Shown piece after piece: positions 10,395 to 22,478 of a DNA stretch of 64,000 nt (position 1 is the stretch's first letter; each line of letters opens with the position of its first letter). The DNA lies in assembly GCF_000001735.4 (NCBI RefSeq), contig NC_003070.9, positions 20,817,971-20,881,970 of the forward strand, read 5' to 3'. The notes beneath the pieces were generated by a model that did no database searches, was not told where the DNA came from, and saw only the letters and a program-made list of their open reading frames with translations. Position numbers and translations under genes: made by a program. Source of the stretch: Arabidopsis thaliana. Lineage: Eukaryota > Streptophyta > Magnoliopsida > Brassicales > Brassicaceae.

Positions 10395-12553
10395 CTAACC
10401 TTGATGAGGATCTTCGTGTACAAAGAAACTAGCAGCGACTATCAAATAGCAAAGAATGAGCATCAATCTTTTGAAGTAATTCGATGTCCCTTCCTGCATT
10501 ACAACAAACACAGCTTCATGCAAGAAAAACTCAAGAATGCATGGTTTCGTGATTAGCGATCATGAAGATAAAATCAACATTGGTTTCATAATTAGCTTCA
10601 AGATTAACTAACTGGAGAAAGAAAGCTACAACAATAACAGTTATGAGCAGAGTAGCCGTCTCAAATAGCTGGAGATTTAGATCCATTTGTGCACCCATCA
10701 TCCATCCGATCACCACACAAAAAGGAACCTAAATCCAATTAAACTATCAGACCAAATCTTTTAGAGAATGTTGAGTACTAGACCCAAGTTCACATATCAT
10801 ATACATACCGCGAACATAGAAATCTGAATGGAGGATCCAATAGCCACTCCCAAAGACAGATCCTGTAGAGGAGAATAATAAATTTATAACTAAAGAAAAG
10901 AAGCAAAGACATCAAAATGAAAGAGACTTGTTTACGTACCAGCTTGTCTTTCATGGCAAACATAATCGCACCTGCATGCTCAGCCGCATTCCCAACTATA
11001 GGAAGCAAGATGACACTGATAAAAGAGATTGGTATCTTCCATGAGACCGAAGTACCCTATTACAGATTCAAAAACAACATAACACAAGATGACAACGTAA
11101 TAATATAAGATCTTCTTAAGAATGAAATACAGGGTCTTTAGTTACCTCTATGGCATCGACAAGATAGCCCGAAAGAAGAGAGACCCAAGCCGTAAAGATT
11201 GAAAGCCAGATGATAGCTTCCCACTTGGAGATCTCAGGATCTTCATCATCGTTTGAAGTTTCTTCGTTCTGGTTAGTTTTCTATAATTTACAGCAGAGAT
11301 AAGTTTTAAGTAGAACTGGCAAGAATCATTTAGATGATGAAAGTGGTTGTAACTTGTAAGAAACAATTTTATATATGTAGTTAACTTAAAAGACAAGGAA
11401 CCTCGGTATAAAAACTTGGCTGGCTCTTTAACTGGAAAAAGAGATAAGCTGCATAGGCAACGAGCATTATACAACTGATAAATCTCGACAGAGCAAGCTC
11501 TGATGATCCAGCATGAACCTCGCTGTGCGTGTAATGAAGAAATGTGGGGAAGAGTAGTCCCATGACTGCCATTAAAAGCATGCCCGAACTCACAACTGCA
11601 TTCCTCTGTATGGTAGAAGAAATAAGATAAGAAACAAGAAGAATTGAACTAAACAGAAAAAAGAAAAGAAAGAATGATATGCAAACTTTGTCAAAGACTT
11701 GATCTTTCCCGGGAAACACAAGGCCGCCACAGAAAAAAGCGCAGCCAAGTACAAGCAAAATGTTAGAAAGAATCGAGCCAAGCAGCGTCAACTGTACAAC
11801 GCGTATCATTCCATTTTTAAGAGCGATAATCGATATGATCAGCTCAATCACGTTTCCAAATGTAGCATTGAGGAGACCTCCAACTGTCAAAATTGTCTAG
11901 CGCGTCACAAATATATTAGGAGAAAAAAAAAGAGAGTAACGGAAGAAACCAAGTCATACCAGTTGCGCCTGTGTAGCAAGACAATTGCCTGTTACAAAAC
12001 TAAACGGTTAGTGTTTGATGATATGGTAATTAAAGAGTCACAAGTGTGAGGAACAACTTACTCTGTGGCATATCCGAGACGTTCAGCTAATGGTGTGATA
12101 CCTACTAAGCTTAGTAAGAAGAACCACCCCTGAGCCACAACAAGAATCGTTTCTTGAGACTAAACAAGAAGAAACAAAACTAATTATGATAAGTACCTGA
12201 GACTACAACTGCTCTCACCTTATTATCTGTCAAGTAGTGGACTAGTATTGCTAGAGGACCGAAAGGCAACAAAAGATTTAGTTTATTCGATAAAATGACG
12301 ATCTTGAAGCTCTGGACCACACTGTTCCTAGGCGCTTTAGCTCTGCGTTCTCGAAGTGATCCTTGCTCCATCAAAGAAGCTGCATTTGTTTGTGGGGAAT
12401 CTGTTTCTTGTTCCAAAAGGCTTTTAAGCTCAACTTCATTAACAAGCCCCATCTGTTTACGATAATAATTTAGTTCTTAAGCTGATAATGAGGAGCCAAA
12501 TAACTGAGACAAGACGTGAACGTGGACTAACTTACTTCTACCTTCGCCTGCAT
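10395..12553 (-). CDS. CAX6: Vacuolar cation/proton exchanger (CAX6-type)
   Basis: Ca2+/cation:H+ antiporter of the vacuolar membrane, type IB CAX group with CAX2 and CAX5. Eleven exons match CAX5 one for one: 12536-12553, 12219-12452, 12062-12129, 11960-11988, 11687-11883, 11402-11605, 11146-11280, 10940-11056, 10809-10862, 10609-10728, 10395-10493. Together they give 424 residues. Both cation-binding repeats are visible: [10 protein letters not shown] in exon 5 and [10 protein letters not shown] in exon 8. Two oddities: the ATG used by CAX5 is ATA here (12578-12580), so translation must start at 12553 or at 12452. The exon 10 donor has changed so that GTTAAT three bases further on is the likely site, adding one Leu. 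If that site is not used, the frame runs on to a stop at 10531 and loses the last segment. Confidence 0.85.
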
Positions 12554-12705
12554 AAAAGCTGGCACCTTACACCACCTTATAGACTTGAAGAAGTTGCTGA
12601 ACATCAAATATAGCTCCATATACATGAGATTTGTGATCTCATTGATCTGTATATCGAGTTCTTAGAAAGTCTAGTCCTTGTTAACCTTAACTATTCCTTA
12701 AGAGT

Positions 12706-12785
12706 GTATGGCATGTGACACATGATTACAAGCACAATAAGCATCCACTCACTCGTTGCTTGGGGGAGAAGTTACAACAGATGGT
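12706..12785 (+). pseudogene. DC1-domain gene fragment between CAX6 and CAX5
   Basis: About 78 bases match the 3' part of the C1 gene (5285-5362) with small gaps. Shared words include TACAAGCAC, CATCCACTC and TACAACA, and the reading frame corresponds to the YKHDKHPLALC part of the C1 protein. It lies in the same orientation as the intact C1 gene and has no intact frame of its own. A weaker relative (GGTATGACAC...AAGCACGA) follows at about 12858. Confidence 0.7.
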
Positions 12786-12839
12786 CTTTGAATTGTTTAT
12801 GGAACTCCAGTATTGAAGTATTAAAAGGTTTCCATTTCT

Positions 12840-13507
12840 TTAGTTTCTTTGTTCCTTAAAGGTATGACACTGAAGCACGATTCCATACCTTGAAGCTCAA
12901 ACTTGTTTTGCAGCTTAAGGTTGCCGAATGTCGACTCAATGCTGCTTTTGTTGATCCACATTTTCAACAAATCCATCTGGAACTCATCTTCTTACGAACT
13001 ATGATAAATATTTGCAGAAGAAATTCTGCAATCTTATGCCAAATATGGCTCACAATATTGTTTTGAGTAAGACTTAACTATAACTAGTGTCATCTTGTTT
13101 TTTACCATTAAATGTATGAATACAACCGTCCATAAACTGTTCAAAGAAAATCCTCTATATATTAGAGGATAAACAAGCATACTTAGAAAAGAAGAGACAC
13201 TCCAATCTTGAATCTTCCCATCATAGTTATCAAGGTAATTTTACAAATTTGTAACCCTATAAGCCCCTAAGGGAAGGTAAAACCGTAAAATGGAGCTACT
13301 TTCAAATGTTATGAAACAAACTCTAGAATCTCAAATGTACATGTAAGATGATGTGTTCCTGAGATCTTCAGGCTTTAGTTTTAGGATACAAACTTTTTAT
13401 GTTCTTTTGGGTTGATTTATATATCATCTGTCAAAAAATAAGAAGACAAAAACAGGTTTCAACAGAGAGTTGACACAGAGAAAGGAATATATATAGCAAA
13501 TTCAACA
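12840..13507. repeat. CAX tandem unit: non-coding flank downstream of CAX5
   Basis: This region has no gene and is the diverged counterpart of about 9685-10394. It marks one end of the second unit of the CAX duplication. The two units are about 3.1 kb apart in direct orientation. Confidence 0.6.
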
Positions 13508-15971
13508 CTAACCTTGATGAGGATCTTCGTGTACAAAGAAACTAGCGGCGACTATCAAATAGCAAAGAATGAGCATCAATCCTTTGAAGTAATTCGATGT
13601 TCCTTCCTGCATAAAAACACCACACACAAAGACATTTAACAACTTTGAAGAGAGAGATATACTCGAGATTGGTTTCGTAATTAGCTTCAAGATTTACCTG
13701 GAGAAAGAAAGCTACAACAATAACAGTTATGAACAGAGTAGCCGTCTCAAATAGCTGGAAATTTAGGTCCATTTGGGCACCCATCATCCATCCGATAACC
13801 ACGCAAAAAGGAACCTAAATCCAATCAAACTATCAGACAAAATCTTTTAGAGAATGTTCAGTACTAGACCCAAGTTCACATTTCATATACATACCGCGAA
13901 CATAGAAATCTGAATGGAGGATCCAATAGCCACTCCCAAAGACAGATCCTGTAGAGGAGAATAATAAAGTTAGAACCTAAAGAAGAGAATCAAAGACATC
14001 AAAACGCAAGAGACTTGTCTGTGTACCAGCTTGTCTTTCATGGCAAACATGATGGCACCTGCATGCTCGGCCGCATTCCCAACTATAGGAAGTAAGATGA
14101 CACTGATAAAAGAGATTGGTATCTTCCATGAGACTGAAGCACCCTATTACAGATTGAAAAACAATAATACAAAACCATAAGTCAAACTCATAAACTAGCA
14201 TTACAATGTTGTCCTGATCATATGGAAATGAATAAACAGGCCAAGTTAATACACGTAAGATCTTTGTTCGAAATACTAAGATAGAAAAAAAAGCAGGTTG
14301 CTATTCACCTCTATGGCATCAACAAGATAGCCGGAAAGAAGAGAGACCCAAGCCGTCAAGATTGAAAGCCAGATAATAGCTTCCCACTTGGAGATCTCAG
14401 GATCTTCATCATCGTCTGAAGTTTCTTCGTTCTGGTTAGTTTCCTACAAATTAACAATGTTTACCAAACAGCTGAGATCAGTCCAATTAGAAGAGAAAGA
14501 TAGCAACCACTCGGCTTTATAAAACAGAAATTCGACAGACCCCGTAAAACTGGCACGAATATTCTGTGGTCATGGATATACTGGTGAAAACTCGAAAATG
14601 AAAAAAAACAAATGTTGAAACAATTGTTCTATTTATAATTATCTTAGTCTATCGTTTCCAGGCTTTTTGTAAGAAAAAACGAAAGTCAACCGAAGGTCAA
14701 AGACAACAAACCTCGGTGAGAGGGGTATAAGAGCTCGGCTGGCTCTTTAACTGGAAAAAGAGGTAAGCAGCATAGGCAACGAGCATTATGCAACTGCTGA
14801 ATCTTGAGAGAGCAAGCTCTGATGACCCAGCATGAACCTCACTGTGCGTGTAATGAAGAACTGCGGGGAAGAGTAGTCCCATGACAGCCATCAAAAGCAA
14901 TCCCGAATTCACAACAGCATTACCCTGCATTGCAGAATAAATAAGCTCAGAAACATGGTATAAATTACAGAACAACAGGGACAATTACATTGAAAAAAAG
15001 AAGAGAACAAGTGATGATATTCCTACTTTGTCAAAGACTTGCTCTTTCTGGGAAAATACAAGCCCGCCACAAAAGAAGGCGCAGCCAAGTACAAGTAACA
15101 TGTTAGAAAGTATCGAGCCGAGCAATGTCAGCTGTACAACACGTATCATTCCACTTTTAAGAGCGAAAATCGATATGATCAGCTCTGTCACGTTTCCAAA
15201 TGTAGCGTTTAGGAGACCTCCAACTGTTAAATTTGTAAACAGCGTCAAAAAGATATCAGGAGAAAACAAAGTAAACCCGCAATAGAATGGCGATCAGAAG
15301 AAACCAAGTCATACCAGTTGAACCAGTGTAACAAGCTAATTGCCTGTCACAAAATAAACGGTTACTTATAGATAAGCCTTGCTGATAGAATGATAACATT
15401 GTAACTTATAGAGTTACAAGTGCGAGCAACAGCTTACTCGGTGGCATATCCGAGACGTTCAGCTAATGGTGTGATGCCTACTAAGCTCAATAAGAAGATC
15501 CATCCCTGAGCCACAAGAAGAATCATTTCTTGGGAAATAACAGGAAGAAATGAAACTGCTATGAATAGTACCCAAAAAGTACAACTGCTCACCTTATTAT
15601 CTGTCAAGTAATGGAGTAGTATTGCCAGAGGACCAAAAGGCAACAAAAGATTAAGTTTATTCGATAAAATCACAATCTTGAAGCTCTGGAGCACACTGTT
15701 ATTAGGTGTTTTAGTTGAGCATTCTCGAAAACTTGCAGAAAGTGATCCTTGTTCCATCAAGGAAGCTGCTTTTCTTTCTGGGGAATCAGTATCTCGTCTA
15801 AAAAGGCTTTTGTGCTCAACATCATTAACCAACCCCATCTGTTCAAAGTTGTAATCTTTCCATTAAGCTGACAATGAAGAGCCATATAATCAAAGATAAT
15901 ACATGATCGATCATGAACAAACTTACTTCTACCTGGGCCTGAATAAGAGCTGGCACTTTACAACAACCCAT
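13508..15971 (-). CDS. CAX5: Vacuolar cation/proton exchanger (CAX5-type)
   Basis: Tonoplast cation:H+ antiporter, type IB CAX family (transports Ca2+, Mn2+ and other divalent ions in characterised members). Eleven exons: 15927-15971, 15593-15838, 15438-15505, 15314-15342, 15027-15223, 14712-14924, 14309-14443, 14027-14143, 13895-13948, 13698-13814, 13508-13606. They sum to 1320 nt and an intact 439-residue protein starting [15 protein letters not shown]. Cation-selectivity repeats are [10 protein letters not shown] (exon 5) and [10 protein letters not shown] (exon 8). An acidic loop, [11 protein letters not shown], separates the two halves. The N-terminus before the first membrane segment is the likely regulatory region. 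A donor-like TTAG|GTACT near 16353 suggests a 5' UTR intron. This is the complete member of the tandem pair. Confidence 0.95.
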
Positions 15972-17536
15972 AGACTTGTGCTAAGAAAACATGAAAACGA
16001 GGATACACTACAATATCGTCTTCTTCTGGAAACCTGGAGATTGGAAATGCTTAGGAGATCAATCATCAGTATCAAAGAGCATTCCGTTATACAGTATATA
16101 AACCACAACCAAATGTGAAAACAAGAATCCAGAACAAGCTTGCACGATTCAACTGAAAATGTGTTAATCTAAGCTTAATCTTTCCATGAAATCAGAGCCC
16201 AATCAAATGACTTGATATTTGAAAAACACAAACCCAATTCCATCCAATATCAAAACCCTAAAACCAGATATAAACTACCAAGAATCAAATAGAAGACCTA
16301 AAGATGATCGGAGGGATCAACGAAACGGTGAAGAGAGATTCGAAAGTTTTAGTACCTAAGAAGAAGTCAACCAATGGTCAGAGAAGAAAGACTTGAACAA
16401 GTTGCAGCAGAAATCCCACAAAAATAAACACTTTGATATCTTCTTCTTCTTCTTCGGAGATTTGTGATCCCAATGGTCTGTTCTTTTTTATTGAGAGATG
16501 ATACTAAAGAATTTGGGAGATGTCAGTAAACAAGTGCGTGATCGAGAGGAACTTTCCTTCTTCTACTCATTTTTAAAGACATGTTTCGATTTTTTATTTT
16601 CTTCTTTCAAATAATTTATGAAACTAGTTAATTGAATTTATTTAGACTTAGAAAAGAAAAAAGACTATTGGAACTTTATCTAATTTCCGATTTTTAAAAA
16701 ATATTTGGACTCAATATTGTTACTTTCTAATGTTATGACTAATGAATATTGAAATATATGTGAACTGTGAATTACTGTGAAGATTTAAATATAGGAGAAA
16801 AAAAAGAGCAATTGCGGTCGATAAATTTTATTTTAATATCAGTTTTTAGTTAAAACATAGTGGTCCTAAACATGACGTGTTACCATAGTCCAGAATAAAT
16901 TAACTATCGACCGCATCAAGTAATCCCAATTTTTTTAAAACTTTTTTGTTAAGGCAATTTTTTTATCATTGATTCGATCCCTTTCGTTTCTGGACTTAAA
17001 TAAATCGTTTATAATTTCTTAAAATTTTCCTTTCAAAAGACGACCAAAAAAAAAAAAAAATCCTTTCAAAAAATATCATAAACTGATCAATTACTAGACC
17101 GAACCAAATCAAAATAATTAGACCAAAACCAAATTTTCTATAAAAACATTTAGGGTGTGTGTAGAAGTCATTTTCAGAGTAATTAAGAATGCTTTAATTT
17201 GCGAGTTTTATTAGTGGAAGTATTGCTAAAAATGCACGGATCTACTAGTCTACTACTATCTACAGATATGATTACATAGTCGTCTGGTTGTTCTCTTGTG
17301 GACAACTAAATTTGCACCATAACATTTTACAGATTTTACACCGTTGATGATAAATAAGAAGGAAGAAAATGATTACACTAATGCATGCTAAGCCATACAA
17401 CAAACATTTTTTTTTTGTATTATTATATCAAAACGAACACGGACCAATCTGTTTGATTTGTATTGGTCTGGTCGATAACCCATACAGATTAACCAACAAA
17501 TCAATACAGAACTGATACAATTATACAGATCAATAA
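15972..17536. other. CAX5 leader and promoter, and the gap to the next gene
   Basis: From 15972 to about 16480 lies the CAX5 5' UTR region, with a TTCTTCTTC tract at 16440-16455 and a probable leader intron. From 16560 the DNA is AT-rich with no gene. It carries a short inverted repeat (16813-16915). The last part, to 17536, is the 3' flank of the raffinose-synthase-like gene. Confidence 0.55.
16813..16915. repeat. 103-bp element with terminal inverted repeats
   Basis: TGCGGTCGATA (16813-16823) is the exact reverse complement of TATCGACCGCA (16905-16915). A further AT-rich stretch next to each arm also pairs partly. The size and shape fit a small MITE-like element or a structured promoter motif. 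I see no clear target duplication. Confidence 0.55.
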
Positions 17537-20500
17537 TTATTGGATGACCACGTCCCACAGATACAATTCTTTCTCCGGAACTCCTAAAGTAAACGTAACT
17601 AAACCGGATTCCGGTTCATACCGGTACTCCACGTCGTCTGAATCCACCGTAACACTTCGTGGTCGTCGAACGGACGAGTAAACACCAACCAAACCACTGC
17701 CTCGAAGTTTCATCCTAACGACAAATTTAGTCCCCTCGTCATCGTATCTTAAACTCACAATGGCTCCTCCAGAATTAAACATCTCCATAAGCCCCACCGG
17801 TGCAAATTTACTTCCATCGGAAAATTCCTTCACCGGAACCACCGTGAAAACTTCGTATTCACGTGGCATCAATGTCACTGGTAAAGATGTATCTTTTGGG
17901 AGATACACTAACTCTCCTGATAGAAAAGGAAAAAAAAAGTGAAGGTTTTAGTATAATCAGAGTAATTTAGACTGATGTTTGAGTTTGTGTACTACCTCTG
18001 AGATGGGAATAGACAATGGAATCTCCTGTCCATTCAAAGGCTGCTACTTTATGAAGATAATGAACATCATTGGTTCGGACACAACCAGAAATGGTCCCAG
18101 GTTCTTGGTCATGGATTAGGTATCTCTTCTCGTTCTTACACCATCCAGCGCCTTGGCAGTTGAAAACTCCAATAACGCCAGTGAATTCGTTCAGGTTCCA
18201 TATTTTCAGAAGACTTGCAAAGTATAATACAACAGTTAGTTAAGATTTAAGCTTTCTTCTCTTCCAAGTAAAGGAAAACGAGATACCTTTTATTGTCTCT
18301 GACTGGATCACTGAAGAAGCAATCACTGGTTGGTCTTCCGGGAAGCTTTGCTCTGAGTATGGAACCGTCTCGAAGTACTAGCTTTCTTAAAAGGTTGAAG
18401 TCATGTTGTCCCGGTTTGTCGCTGTTTAACAAGTTTGAATGGATCTAGAGTTACTTACTTGCAGCTCATTTTACTATGATAATTTGTTTGTCAAATGGTA
18501 TTGAATCTTGTGATTACCTGACATATATGGCACATCCTCCAACCGCGCGAGCTGCAGCATGATATTCAGCCATCGGATGCAAACTCTGCAATGAGAAACA
18601 GATAGATTCATTCACAAGTTCAGAAAAGTTTGTTAAAGCAATTCAACGTACATGAAACATGTCCCAGTCCGGCTGCATAAACTCTCCAAGGAAAAGTGTG
18701 TTATATGCAACAGAAGCAATGTGGATCGTGTGTGAAGCGGGGTCTCTAGGCCAGAAATCGTCTGATGCTCTTATAACAGCAGTCTTTTTTGCGCTAAAGT
18801 ATCATTACAAGAAGAAATTAGAAGGGATAGTAATAATTATGGATAAATATCAATGAGAACAACGTTGTAGGTCCAGAAGCTAACCTGTAGAGACCATCTG
18901 TGTTATGACTCATGCAAGAGATAATACCATTGTCAGGGAAGTTTCTTGAAATAGAAGCTTCCAAAGCCTGGTGATACTTCTTTGCAAGTTTGACACGACC
19001 ACCATGTCCAGCTCCAAGAGTTTCAAGAATGTTTTGGACGTCTACTTTGACACCATCGACCCCAACGGATGCAAGGTATGAGTGAAGATCATTATAGAAG
19101 CTAAAGACTTTCTCAGGATTCACCAAACCAAGTCCATTCTTAGTTATGCTTTCTAAACATCCACAATTCTCACTGGACATAACTCCTGGTGAAGAAACTG
19201 GATACGCAACCTTGGATTCGTAGTGTTCCATACCAGAAACACCTGGTTTGACTCCTCCCCAATATCCTGTTATCGCATGCCAAACATAAACATACTTGAG
19301 CGAATTATTACTCTTAATGTCTGTGATAACATGTCCAAGACTCAATGAAGGGTCATCCACCCGGTGGCCTTCTTTGCCATCCTTTTGAAACTTATGATTC
19401 TCCTTGATGTGAGTTAACCGGTTTGCAAAACTGAAGGTAAGCACAAAAGATAAAGAGTGGTTTATTAAGACTAAAGAAAGAACTTAAATCAGAATTAAGA
19501 GAGCTTAATTACTTACTTGGCAGCATTATCAGCGTTGAATTCTACACTGGTCTCATCCATGCCAACAGATTGCCATCCATCATCAATTATGACAAACTTT
19601 GGGGTAACCCCACCAGCTTTGAGGCTACAGAGAATCAGTGCAGGTTTGGTTAAGTCACAGTTACTAAAGCCATCTTCAAAAGTAAAGACTCAGGAGAACC
19701 TCTCAAGTCCTTGCTTGACGTCTTTGGCTGTGACATTGGTATAGAATGCATCCCAAGTGCACCAACCAAACCAATTCAACATATCTGGCATCTGAACACA
19801 ACCAAAACAGGGGAAATTTTCAGAGTTAATTTTGGTATGTATATAATCAAAGATCACATAAAACGTCTCAATGTTTCCTTACTTTCTTTCTCTCTCGGTG
19901 TGAAAATGTTTGAAGATGTTGTTCAACAGCCCTGCATAATCATTGAAAGGCAAAGATTCTTAACCCTAAAAAAATTTGGACATAAAGAAGTCTTAAGTTG
20001 AGACTTGAGAAACATTACATACTTGACAGCTTTGGTAATGACATCAAAAGGGTCGGAGCCAGCAGCCACAAAAACCAAATGACTCCCTTCGAATTGGTCA
20101 ACGGTTGGATCACCTTGACCATACAAAAACCATATAAATCTCAGAGAGAATCTAACAAAAAAAATTCAACTCAAATCTAGCTAGCTGTGTCAACTTACCA
20201 CTTTCAAGACAAATCTCTAGCTCATTAGCCTCGTTCCCTTGAAGAACAGCTCTAAAATCTCCTTCAAGTATAGGTAAGAATACAACGTACGAAGAAGATT
20301 GATCTCTTCCTCCTAAATCAGAACCTTGGTTTGCTTCTACGATTAGAAACTGAGTCTCACAAGGAATCTCTTTCCCATTAGTCCCCATTCTTTGAGTCAT
20401 CCACCATAATTTAAACCGGAAGACACACATAAACCTTAGGTCTCTGCCAAGGAAAAAAAAAACATTTATACCCTAAGCCTCAAGTAATTCAACAAATTAT

Positions 20501-20737
20501 GTGACATCTAACAACAAAAGTGTAGGAAAGGGATTTTGAACAGTACTCGAGTTTGCCAAGGGAGAAGACACGGTGGCTTCCGGTTTGATCTGACGTGACG
20601 CCGATGAACGCGCCGTCGATTAAGGCGTTTCCCGAAGCTGGGGTAACTAAGACATTCTCCGGAACGCCGTGAAGAACACGGTGACCTAGCACCACCAAAT
20701 CTGAGTCGGTGACGCTGATTCCGGCACCAACGGTCAT
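17537..20737 (-). CDS. SIP1: Raffinose-synthase-family GH36 protein (SIP1/RFS1-type)
   Basis: Glycoside hydrolase family 36 protein of the seed-imbibition/raffinose synthase group. Members act on galactosyl oligosaccharides as alkaline alpha-galactosidases or galactosyltransferases; which applies here cannot be told from sequence. Twelve exons (20547-20737, 20199-20443, 20023-20113, 19883-19931, 19700-19791, 19517-19624, 18885-19430, 18652-18793, 18518-18585, 18287-18421, 17996-18213, 17537-17916) sum to 2265 nt, an intact 754-residue protein. Motifs seen: [24 protein letters not shown] (expected nucleophile Asp) and RASDDFWP (expected acid/base Asp). No signal peptide is seen, so it is probably cytosolic. 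A minus-strand TATA-like box lies at 20835-20843. I recall this as At1g55740. Confidence 0.93.
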
Positions 20738-20834
20738 TGTTACTTCCTTGTAGGGAAAACAAAAAAATAATAATGAAACCTCAAGACTCACGCTACTCTC
20801 GAGAGTGAGTTAATTAGTTGGACAAGAGGAATGA

Positions 20835-20843
20835 TATTTATAG
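20835..20843 (-). promoter_or_regulatory. TATA box of SIP1
   Basis: The minus strand reads CTATAAATA, about 100 bases before the SIP1 start codon at 20737, a normal distance for a plant TATA box with a short leader. Confidence 0.5.
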
Positions 20844-21538
20844 AACGTTATCGATGACGTGTTCATATCTAGCGGACACGAAAATGCAAAATAAAATTAG
20901 TATAATAAGATACGTACATTTATTTGAACAAAATTTGGAAAGGTAATTCGGTGAATTTCTATTTCTTGTAACCAATATTATGATTAGAGAATAACGTGTC
21001 AATTGTTTGGCGTGATTGTAAATGCTGAATAGTTGACATAATTATTCATAGACGGATATGATTCATTTCGAATATGATGTTTAAGTTTACTTTATTCTTG
21101 TCGTTCTTTTTTGGGTTTAATCATTGAAATCGCAAACTAATCCTCCTATATCTATTTGATGCACCATGTATAAATATAACCTCACTACAATGCTTGTAAA
21201 GTTGTAATTTGTTAAATATAAAAGATTCTCTACCTTTCAAATATGAAAATCGAAAATGCTATGAACCGAACATTTGGGATGTTTACTATCGATAATAATA
21301 TGCGTTTTTATAGTGAAAGCTAAAGGACAAACATTAATTACTCATATGATAATACTAGGAAAAATCTTTTAACAAAGAAAATAATATAAAATATATTTGC
21401 ATGCGAAAAGATCTACTAGTGGTATGTCAGTGATCATTAATAGAGCGGCGCAGATCTCTCTGGTACAAGGCCCACCATATGCACGACCATTGGACGGTTT
21501 GTTCTCAAATAAAGGTCACACATCTATTACCAATGCAA

Positions 21539-21592
21539 CAACTTATGAACCAAGTAAATATCGATCAACTTATGAACCAAGTAAATATCGAT
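21539..21592. repeat. 27-bp perfect tandem duplication
   Basis: Two identical copies, 21539-21565 and 21566-21592, each beginning CAACTTATGAACC. They lie in non-coding DNA. Confidence 0.9.
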
Positions 21593-22478
21593 ACCTCTGT
21601 GGCTGTGTCTGGAAATAAGTAACTTCAACACAAAGAAAACCTAAACTCACCAATGTTTAGAGGAGAAAACAAAATCGAATATGTCAAGAGAAGAATATGC
21701 AAGTTATCTAGAAGGAGAAGACAAGTCCACAGGAAAATATGAAGACGAAAACGTGAGCCAAGTAAACTAACCAAAAGGCTTTTTCGGCCATATATATTAT
21801 ATCGTGCTTAATCAAAACCCAATCTCTAGTTAACGAGTTTATATGAAACCTAAAAGTGGAGAGTCCCCCTTTTCTTTTTCTTTATAGCTTTACTTATGGA
21901 GCTTGAATTTTGTATGTCATGTCAATATGACAAGCAATGAGTAACTTTATCTGTTTTTATTTTTTTCCTCACAATGAGTAAATTAATCATTCAAATCAAA
22001 AGTTATCCATGAATGCTATGTCAAAAAAAGTTTTATGTTGAATTTTATATATTTCTAATTTGGATTGTTGTTTGATGCGATTCAAACATTGAAATCTACT
22101 ACGCCATCGAAGCATTTTCTCTATTATTGTCCCATTATTATAAATATTCACCAGTAACCAAATAACCAAACAATTATGGCACTGAGAGCTTTCTTGGAGC
22201 TGTAGTAACGTCCTCAAAGCCTGTAGAGAATTTACTAATACATTGCAAACTTAAAAATGTTCAGATCGAGAAAATCTCTTTGTTGTCTCTCGCAGTTAAC
22301 AATATAACGCCTAATTAACAAAAAAAAGAAAAGAAAATATTACTACAATATAAACGCATTTTTGTATCTCAATGGTCGGACAAAAAGGGACAAATGAAGA
22401 TTTTCAAAAACACCAACCAAGGCTGATGAAACAATTCAAAGATCTTGCAAAGCTTTTTAGTTTTAGTTTTTTTGTCCT

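Larger units (their letters stand above)
20738..22478. other. Intergenic region between SIP1 and TFB1
   Basis: The SIP1 promoter lies at the left (CTATAAATA on the minus strand at 20835-20843, about 100 bases before the ATG). A perfect 27-bp tandem repeat sits at 21539-21592. The short open frames in the rest are not gene-like. The right end is the TFB1 3' UTR. Confidence 0.55.

Noticed and set aside
20508..20762. Second open frame over SIP1 exon 1
   Set aside because: It is a shifted-frame shadow; the frame giving [13 protein letters not shown] joins exon 2 correctly.
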